Shown here piece after piece: positions 59,801 through 64,000 of a DNA stretch of 64,000 bases. Numbering within the stretch: position 1 is the first letter of the stretch; the number at the start of each line of letters is the position of its first letter. The notes below the pieces were generated by a model. The model did not search any database. It was not told where the DNA came from and saw only the letters and a list, made by a program, of their open reading frames with translations. The stretch spans positions 1 through 64,000 of the forward strand of contig CAYVUB010000016.1 in the NCBI GenBank assembly GCA_964454675.1, read 5' to 3'. This DNA is from CAYVUB01 sp964454675 (GTDB lineage Bacteria; Bacteroidota; Bacteroidia; Flavobacteriales; Flavobacteriaceae). A program made the translations under genes and the position numbers.

Positions 59801-60032
59801 TCGAAATGATTTTTTCGAGCGGTTCGAGTACCCGACTTTCGACTTCCTGCGGGCTTGCCCCAGGGTAACCGACCAGAATATCAGCCATCGGAACATTGAT
59901 TTGCGGTTCTTCCTCCCTCGGAATAAGCGAAGAACTATATACTCCGATTATCATCAGTCCAATCATCAATAAAATTGATAATTTGGAATTCATAAACATT
60001 GATGCTATTTTACCTGAAATACCGTTTTGCAT
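56841..60032 (-). CDS. RND efflux pump, inner membrane subunit (AcrB type)
   Basis: The 1063-residue protein has the RND layout: helix at about 18-34, porter domain (VGYPGASPQEVESRVLEPLEKII), helices TM2-6 from about 350, a second helix and porter half, and TM8-12. The proton-relay pair Asp417-Asp418 is in VVGIVVDDSIIIAENMHRHF, typical of HAE-type pumps and not of metal-type CusA. It exports hydrophobic drugs or similar compounds with the adaptor at 62132-63220 and the TolC protein. The substrate cannot be read; the PII-like neighbour hints at metals, the DD motif at organic compounds. Confidence 0.94.
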   Translation of the reverse strand: MQNGISGKIASMFMNSKLSILLMIGLMIIGVYSSSLIPREEEPQINVPMADILVGYPGASPQEVESRVLEPLEKIISNIRGVEHLHSTAMNGQAMIIVQFYVGEDVERSYVKLYDELIKNQHIFPQGVYQPIVKTRSIDDVPMLALTLWSEEYDDFQIRQIAEEVSSEVKKIKDVSTIREIGGRSRELKVVLDKDKMAENGVDALGIMQMIQANNGSMQSGSFVQNDTEYLVTTGQFISSKEDVENLVVGVHQNMPVYLKQVATIQDGAGTAKSYVSFGYSKINENYTENPSEYPAVTLSVAKVKGADAMKISEQILNRVEKLQDNIIPDEVKVEVTRNYGETASDKVSELLFHLFVAIVAVTVLVMLAMGWRGGLVVFLSVPLTFALTLFSYYILGYTLNRITLFALVFVVGIVVDDSIIIAENMHRHFKMRRLPFKDAAIYAINEVGNPTILATFTVIAAILPMAFVSGMMGPYMSPMPIGASIAMLLSLFVALTITPYLGYHLLIEKDKQHKKEEDGHETSWIYKFYNKFEKPLLDNPKKRWMILGFTGILLIGSVAMFFTKSVAVKMLPFDNKNEFQVVVDMPEGTTLERTSAVTREIAQYLTTVPEVVNYQNYIGASAPITFNGLVRHYDMRGGSNMADIQVNLLNKKDRKMQSHDIAKKVRPFIQEIAKKNGANVKIVEVPPGPPVLSTIVAEIYGPDHKEQIKVAYQVKEILENTDDVVDIDWSVEDVQTEYRLEVDKEKAMLNGVAPQQIVGNLTYLLREYPVSNLYDEKSVYPVGIVMALDDKDKTSIDDIQNLKIKGQSGNMIPVRDIVKVKQDTLHKSISRKDQQRVVYVLADMAGDLESPAYAILGMEERLKQIELPKGYSISDLYMGQPEEESNFTVKWDGEWQITLEVFRDLGIAFMVVIIIIYMLIVGWFQNFKTPIVMMIAIPLSLIGIVLGHWLLGAFFTATSFIGMIALAGVMVRNSVLLIDFIEIRLKDGIPLKQAIIDAGAVRTTPILLTTGAVVIGAAVILFDPIFQGLAISLVAGAIVSTVLTLIVVPLIYYMVERKKWEK

Positions 60033-60147
60033 TTTAATTGGTTTTAATTACGATGCAAATTTCCGATAAGAAATAAAGGTGTACAGTTACATTGGTTACA
60101 GAAGAAAGGATTTTGTGTGAGTGTTGTTAAAATTTTGTAAGTTTGGG

Positions 60148-60158
60148 TGTTGGCAGAA
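60148..60158 (+). repeat. Left copy of an inverted repeat bounding the DUF6624 gene
   Basis: TGTTGGCAGAA, exact reverse complement of TTCTGCCAACA at 60842-60852; the match extends by AAAA after one mismatch. It lies 17 bases ahead of the ATG at 60175. Confidence 0.75.
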
Positions 60159-60174
60159 ATTTTAACCGAACAAG

Positions 60175-60834
60175 ATGAAAGAATTAAAATTCCTAAACTT
60201 TATATTTATTTTTCCTGTTTTAATTTTAGGATGTGCAACTAAAATTTCCGAAAGTGAAAAAAATGCTTTAAAAAATGAATTAAAGAATATGGTTGAAATT
60301 GACCAAATTGCAGCTTATATTCCTCAAGGTAAATATAAAGACTACACTCCTGAACAGTGGAATAGGTTTAAAGACAGTGTTTTTATCACAAATAAAACCA
60401 ATTTAGAAAAAATTTATAAGAGATATGGATTCTTAGGATTTGACAAAGTTGGAAAAGAAGGTTCAAATGACTTTTGGCTTTTAGTACAACATTGTGATGA
60501 ATTTCCTGAATTTCAAAAAAACGTTTTAAAATCAATGATAATAGAAGTAAAAAAAAATAATGCAAATCCTCGCAATTATGCATATTTATATGACAGAGTA
60601 AAAGTAAATGGCGGGGAAAAACAACTTTTCGGAACTCAAGTTAGTTATGAAATAAACACAACAGCAAGAGCAATTCCAAAAAATGGGCTAATAGACTCTG
60701 TAAATGTTGATAAATTGCGACAAGAATATAATTTGGAATCATTAAAAGATTATTTAAATCAAATGACTGAAATGCATTATGAAATGAATAAAAAAATTTA
60801 TGAAGAACAAGGAATAAAACCTAAGTTATATTGA
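60175..60834 (+). CDS. DUF6624-type lipoprotein
   Basis: The 219-residue protein has a lipobox (VLILGC, Cys19) and a body with GFLGFDKVGKEGSNDFWLLVQHCDEFPEFQKNVLKSMIIEVKKNNANPRNYAYLYDRVKVNGGEKQLFGTQ. That core, with the LVQHCD and NYAYLYDRV parts, fits the DUF6624 family of Bacteroidetes; the function is unknown. It is the only plus-strand gene in the efflux locus, is very AT-rich (12 G+C in 60241-60300), and is bounded by inverted copies of TGTTGGCAGAA. This suggests a separately acquired cassette. Confidence 0.85.
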   Translation: MKELKFLNFIFIFPVLILGCATKISESEKNALKNELKNMVEIDQIAAYIPQGKYKDYTPEQWNRFKDSVFITNKTNLEKIYKRYGFLGFDKVGKEGSNDFWLLVQHCDEFPEFQKNVLKSMIIEVKKNNANPRNYAYLYDRVKVNGGEKQLFGTQVSYEINTTARAIPKNGLIDSVNVDKLRQEYNLESLKDYLNQMTEMHYEMNKKIYEEQGIKPKLY

Positions 60835-60841
60835 AAAAAAC

Positions 60842-60852
60842 TTCTGCCAACA
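60842..60852 (-). repeat. Right copy of the inverted repeat bounding the DUF6624 gene
   Basis: TTCTGCCAACA, 8 bases past the stop codon. A second hairpin, AATATCTT-AGCCC-AAGATATT, follows at 60879-60899. Confidence 0.75.
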
Positions 60853-60903
60853 AGGGTTTGAAGAAAAGTAAGTTTAGAAATATCTTAGCCCAAGATATTA
60901 ACC

Positions 60904-60932
60904 AAAAAATCCCAACCTTTTCAGATTGGGAA
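60904..60932 (-). terminator. Terminator of the Fic gene
   Basis: AATCCCAA and TTGGGAATT pair with a 10-base loop, and the minus strand continues with TTTTTTGG. It overlaps the end of the Fic coding region. Confidence 0.8.
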
Positions 60933-62006
60933 TTACAGTTTTTCGTTCAAGACATAAACCGTTCCTTTTCCTTTTCCAATCATTGTAAGCACTTGTTCAT
61001 CTCGTAAATATTGTAAATCCTTTTTTAAAGTACTCAATCCTATTTCAGGAAATTGTTTTGCTAAATCGCTTACTTTTATGGGTTGGTTTTCTGTAATGAA
61101 ATCTTTGAGTAATCTTTGTCTGTCATTCAGATAACCGCCTTTGGATTTGAATACGTCATATTTTTGTTCCAATTTTTCGGTAAGTGTTTTCAGACTTTCC
61201 AAAAAGAAAATCAGCCATTGATTTATTTGTTCTTGTTCTGTTCCACGATTTTTCTGTCCGTTCATCAAGACTTCGTAATAGACTTTTTTATTTTGCTCGA
61301 TATGATTTTCAAACGAAATATACTGAATAAAAGCATAATCGTTTTGCAACAAACAAAGCGTTGTCAATAATCGGGAAAGTCTGCCGTTTCCGTCTTGAAA
61401 TGGGTGTATGCTCAAAAAATCATAAATAAAACTGCCAATTACGATTAGCTGATGAATGCTTTTCTGTTCTAACTGTTCATTTGTCCACTCAACTAACTCC
61501 TGCATTTCTCCTGCCACCAATGCAGGTTCGGTAGTTGCAAAAATGGTACGTTGTTCACCTGTCGGATAAGTCGCTACTACTTTGTTGGAAAGAAACTTGT
61601 ATGTGCCTCTGTGTCGTTCATCTTTATTGCTGTATTTCAGCAACATTTGATGCAGTTGTTTGATGTAGCTTTCAGAAAGTTTTATATCAGAATAATTATC
61701 ATAAATCAGCTCCAAAACTTCATAGTACCCGATTACTTCCTGTTCGTCACGGCTTTTCAGTTTGGTTATTTTGATGTCGTTTAGAAGTTCTTGTACTTCT
61801 TTGTCGGTAAGCGTTGCTCCTTCAATTCTCGTAGAAGAACCGATACTTTCAATGGTGGCAATTTTTCGCAATTCTTTCAGATAACGATTTTCCTGTTTTT
61901 CGGCAATGTTCCATTTACCTTTGAAACCGTCAATGTAACCGATGAGCTGTAATATTCTTTGATTTGTAGCAAAATCAAAATTGAGTTTCTGAATAAATTT
62001 ATCCAT
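60933..62006 (-). CDS. Fic-domain AMP-transferase with C-terminal winged helix
   Basis: Fic proteins move AMP (or related groups) from ATP to protein hydroxyls. The 357-residue protein has the complete motif HPFQDGNGRLSR at 201-212, so catalysis should be intact. An inhibitory motif of the S-x-x-x-E-G type is at 58-63 (STRIEG), ahead of the Fic core, which makes it a class II, self-inhibited enzyme. Residues about 290-355 form a winged helix (NDRQRLLKDFI, PIKVSDLAKQFPEIGLSTLKKDLQYL, GKGKGTVYVL). It has its own promoter, terminator and iterons, and interrupts the efflux genes. The target is unknown. Confidence 0.93.
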   Translation of the reverse strand: MDKFIQKLNFDFATNQRILQLIGYIDGFKGKWNIAEKQENRYLKELRKIATIESIGSSTRIEGATLTDKEVQELLNDIKITKLKSRDEQEVIGYYEVLELIYDNYSDIKLSESYIKQLHQMLLKYSNKDERHRGTYKFLSNKVVATYPTGEQRTIFATTEPALVAGEMQELVEWTNEQLEQKSIHQLIVIGSFIYDFLSIHPFQDGNGRLSRLLTTLCLLQNDYAFIQYISFENHIEQNKKVYYEVLMNGQKNRGTEQEQINQWLIFFLESLKTLTEKLEQKYDVFKSKGGYLNDRQRLLKDFITENQPIKVSDLAKQFPEIGLSTLKKDLQYLRDEQVLTMIGKGKGTVYVLNEKL

Positions 62007-62079
62007 ATCTTATCCGTATTTTATCCAAAAAGGATTAAACAAAGATATGAAATATCTATATCGTATCCATATTTTATCC
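62000..62079 (-). promoter_or_regulatory. TATCC iterons around the Fic promoter (putative operator)
   Basis: TATCC occurs at 62000, 62011 and 62022 (exactly 11 bases apart) and at 62064 and 62075 (again 11 apart). On the coding strand these read GGATA. The first cluster covers the start codon and leader, the second the place of the -33 element; the -7 element TATCTTTG (62040-62047, minus) is between. One half-site in inverse orientation, GGATT, is at 62032. This is the layout of an operator for a DNA-binding repressor or activator. Confidence 0.6.
62040..62047 (-). promoter_or_regulatory. -7 element of the Fic promoter
   Basis: The minus strand reads TATCTTTG, a full match to TAnnTTTG, 34 bases ahead of the ATG. 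Confidence 0.6.
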
Positions 62080-62131
62080 ATAAAATTTAATCAGAAATGC
62101 TAAATTTTCCAACTCTGTCGTCCTTTTGGGG

Positions 62132-63220
62132 TTAGTGAGCTTTCACACTAACTTTTACTCCGTTAAACAATCGTCCGTCTGCTGTTACGACATATTTTTC
62201 TCCGTCAGCAAGCCCTGACAGAACTTCAATATTGTTTCCGTAGGTTTTTCCCAAACGAAGCCATCTCAAAATAGCGGTATTATTGTCGTTTACTACGTAA
62301 ATTCCTTTGAGCTGACCTTGTGTGATAACAACTTCCTGCGGAATCAAAACCAAATCATTTGATGTTTTTTCTTCTGATTTTTCAATCGGGAAAACCGCAT
62401 TTACAAACATTCCCGATAATACGCTTTCAGTTTTATCCAAGTCGATTTTTACGATGTACTGTCCTCCCGTATTTCGGGCAGAAGTGCTTACTTCGGTTAC
62501 TTTTCCTTTTATGGTTTTATCCAAAGATTTGATGTTTACATCGGTTGTCATTCCGTTTTTGATGTTGGAAATCTCGCTTTCCGAAATCATTACCACAGCC
62601 TGTAATTTTGATGCTCCTTCCATACTTACAACAGGCATCGCAGGACTTGCCATATCGCCTTCTTTTACGAAAGTTCCCGTAACCGTTCCCGAAAAAGGGG
62701 CTGTAATATTCGTATAAGAAAATTGAGCCATCACTTCATTTTTCATTTGTTTGGCTGTTTCCAGTCCTGCTTTTGCCATTTCGAAATGGGTGGTCATATC
62801 GTCCATTTCTTTTTGTGAAGCACTTTTTTGAGAAAACAAAACCACAAAACGGTCATAATCCCTTTTGGCACTGTTGTAAGCGGCTGTTGCTTGGGTTATT
62901 CCTGCTTCTGCCTGTGCTTTTTTGGCTTGTAAATCGGCACTGCTGATGGTTGCCAAAAGTTGTCCTTTGCTCACTTTTTGTCCTGTTTTTACTTTTACGG
63001 AAGTTACATAACCCATCATTCGGGTACTGATATTCGCACTGTTTTCGGCTTCGATTTTTCCGCTTGCCGTTACGTATTTACCCGAACTGCTTCCTGCTGT
63101 TTCGTTAATGGTTACCGAAATTTCAGGTAGTTCGCTTGCTGTTTTTTCTTCTGATTTAGAACAAGATGTTGCAAATCCGATAAGGGAAAAAAAAGCGATT
63201 GAGATTATTATTTTTTTCAT
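62132..63220 (-). CDS. RND efflux periplasmic adaptor subunit (MFP), lipoprotein
   Basis: The adaptor links the inner-membrane pump to the TolC channel. The 362-residue protein has a lipobox (GFATSC, Cys20), a biotinyl-lipoyl half-motif (YVTSVKVKTGQKVSKGQLLATISSADLQAKKAQAEAG at about 71-107), a helical hairpin (about 95-165), the second lipoyl half (TNITAPFSGTVTGTFVKEGDMASPAMPVVSM) and beta-barrel and membrane-proximal domains. It follows the TolC gene by 63 bases. The pump gene comes only after the inserted Fic and DUF6624 genes. Confidence 0.94.
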   Translation of the reverse strand: MKKIIISIAFFSLIGFATSCSKSEEKTASELPEISVTINETAGSSSGKYVTASGKIEAENSANISTRMMGYVTSVKVKTGQKVSKGQLLATISSADLQAKKAQAEAGITQATAAYNSAKRDYDRFVVLFSQKSASQKEMDDMTTHFEMAKAGLETAKQMKNEVMAQFSYTNITAPFSGTVTGTFVKEGDMASPAMPVVSMEGASKLQAVVMISESEISNIKNGMTTDVNIKSLDKTIKGKVTEVSTSARNTGGQYIVKIDLDKTESVLSGMFVNAVFPIEKSEEKTSNDLVLIPQEVVITQGQLKGIYVVNDNNTAILRWLRLGKTYGNNIEVLSGLADGEKYVVTADGRLFNGVKVSVKAH

Positions 63221-63236
63221 TTTGTATATTTTTTTG

Positions 63237-63264
63237 TTTCAAGTTTCAGGTTTCAAGTTTCAAG
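63237..63264. repeat. Four tandem heptamers TTTCAAG
   Basis: Units TTTCAAG, TTTCAGG, TTTCAAG, TTTCAAG with an exact period of 7, in the gap between the adaptor and TolC genes. Confidence 0.88.
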
Positions 63265-63283
63265 TTCTGATAATCGTATTACT

Positions 63284-64000
63284 TTATTTTGATTGTTGTG
63301 TTAAAAATTCGATTTGTATTGCAGACAAATTATAGTCTTTAACTGCTTCGAGATAATTGACCTGCTTTTCGATGTCGGTGGCTTGGGAAACCAATACATC
63401 GGAAGTTTTTTCCAATCCCTGAACATAACGGTTTTCTAAAATTCGCAACGCTTCTTCAGCTTGTTCTTTAGCTGTTTGAGCCAATTGTATTTTAGCCTGA
63501 TTCGATGCCAAATCGCGTTTTTCTTTTTGCAGTTCGAGCTGATTTTTCTCGATATATAACTGCATTTCGGTTTGGGCTTTTTCGAGGGTGATTTTGCTTT
63601 GTCTGATTTTATTCAAAGTTTCGTTTCCGTTAAAAATATCCCAAGAAAGTGACAATCCAGCCATATATCCGTTGGCTCCGAAACCAACAACATCTTTATC
63701 ATTATAATTAAATTCCCCGAAAGCATTCAACCTCGGAAGCAACCCTTTTTTATTCATCGAAACCATTTTGTTCTGAGCTTCCAATCCCGATTTCATAGCC
63801 AAAATATCAGCACGGTTTTCGGAAAAATTCGAGTTATTTTCAAACAACACGTTTTGAGTTAATTCTTCCGTGGGCATATAGATTTCTTTGGAATCTTTTC
63901 CCATTAACCAAGATAAATAATCCGATAAATTAGAAATATTGTTATCAATTTCGATTTCCTTGTTTTGTACTTCGGTCAGTCCGACCTGAACCATCAACAC
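63284..64000 (-). CDS. TolC-family outer membrane efflux protein (partial)
   Basis: The gene runs off the right edge of the window; the last 238 or so residues are seen and the frame is open to the edge. The visible part has the TolC alpha-hairpin pattern: ILAMKSGLEAQNKMVSMNKKGLLPRLNAFGEFNYNDKD, LSLSWDIFNGNETLNKIRQSKITLEKAQTEMQ, and the long C-terminal helix with NRYVQGLEKTSDVLVSQATDIEKQVNYLEAVKDYNLSAIQIEFL. It forms the outer membrane exit duct for the adaptor and pump genes downstream. The N-terminus and signal peptide are outside the window. Confidence 0.9.
   Translation of the reverse strand: MLMVQVGLTEVQNKEIEIDNNISNLSDYLSWLMGKDSKEIYMPTEELTQNVLFENNSNFSENRADILAMKSGLEAQNKMVSMNKKGLLPRLNAFGEFNYNDKDVVGFGANGYMAGLSLSWDIFNGNETLNKIRQSKITLEKAQTEMQLYIEKNQLELQKEKRDLASNQAKIQLAQTAKEQAEEALRILENRYVQGLEKTSDVLVSQATDIEKQVNYLEAVKDYNLSAIQIEFLTQQSK

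Noticed and set aside
57255..59972. Several long open frames on the plus strand opposite the RND pump gene.
   Set aside because: They are shadows of the pump's reading frame: overlapping, rich in H, N, R and F, without signals or motifs.
60148..60852. Integron attC sites flanking the DUF6624 gene.
   Set aside because: GTTGGCA does not match the GTTRRRY core, and no integron integrase is in the window. A cassette remains possible but not a classic integron one.
56208..64000. The whole efflux locus as a foreign island by base composition.
   Set aside because: Hand counts of single lines vary from 20 to 36 G+C per 60 bases within the pump gene, so composition does not separate it from its surroundings. 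Only the DUF6624 gene is clearly lower.
1..64000. tRNA and rRNA genes, CRISPR arrays, transposases and prophage genes.
   Set aside because: I looked for T-loop words such as GGTTCGAATCC, regular spaced repeats and transposase motifs and found none. The one GGTTCGAACC-like match (about 17695) is inside dnaA.

Overview
The window is a piece of a Flavobacteriaceae-like (phylum Bacteroidetes) chromosome. The evidence is low GC, a T9SS type A sorting tail on a secreted sugar dehydrogenase, many lipoproteins with short N-terminal lipoboxes, promoters of the Bacteroidetes form (TTG/TTTG near -33 and TAnnTTTG near -7), A-rich leaders instead of Shine-Dalgarno sites, a monomeric isocitrate dehydrogenase, an extended GAPDH, and family neighbourhoods typical of this group (dapF-GNAT-mltG, dnaA-LMW phosphatase, ECF sigma-MscS). 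The species cannot be named from the sequence alone.

Layout. 1-9.5 kb, mostly minus strand: a small membrane protein, murQ, icd, an 870-base gap that probably holds a non-coding RNA, rplS, trmD, a coiled-coil membrane protein, gap and an HtrA protease. 9.6-13.7 kb, plus: dapF, GNAT, mltG, a DUF2279 protein and an SLT-like hydrolase, a cell-wall cluster. 13.7-17.8 kb, minus: RsmI-like methylase, T9SS sugar dehydrogenase, LMW phosphatase, dnaA. 17.9-21.8 kb: thioesterase, YigZ, EamA transporter, ribD, prmC. 21.8-23.4 kb: an AT-rich islet of orphan small genes. 23.5-29.1 kb, minus: GH20 hexosaminidase, cutC and GH2 beta-mannosidase in one operon suited to trimming N-glycan cores. 29.1-36.1 kb: ligA, a membrane protein, a 5'-nucleotidase split over two genes, dapA, and a surface protein. 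36.2-46.9 kb: DEAD-box helicase, rdgB, M3 peptidase, rlmH, an AT-rich orphan, nadC, BrkB, priA and a LytTR regulator. 47.8-51.4 kb: the rpsF-rpsR-rplI operon, a DUF6495 gene, and an ECF sigma-small gene-MscS operon. 51.5-56.1 kb, minus: two tandem M28 peptidases and small proteins. 56.2-64 kb: a tripartite RND efflux locus (TolC, adaptor, pump, PII-like, small membrane protein) interrupted by a Fic gene and a DUF6624 lipoprotein gene.

Most of the window is housekeeping. The parts that stand out are in and between genes: a promoter-to-terminator non-coding unit at 3.7-4.3 kb; a family of tandem repeats with an exact 7-base period in intergenic DNA; a 30-base perfect inverted repeat between two convergent genes; a terminator-like hairpin in the dnaA leader; 11-base-phased TATCC iterons around the promoter of the Fic gene; and an orphan gene bounded by inverted TGTTGGCAGAA copies inside the efflux locus. 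No tRNA, rRNA, CRISPR array, transposase or phage gene was seen.
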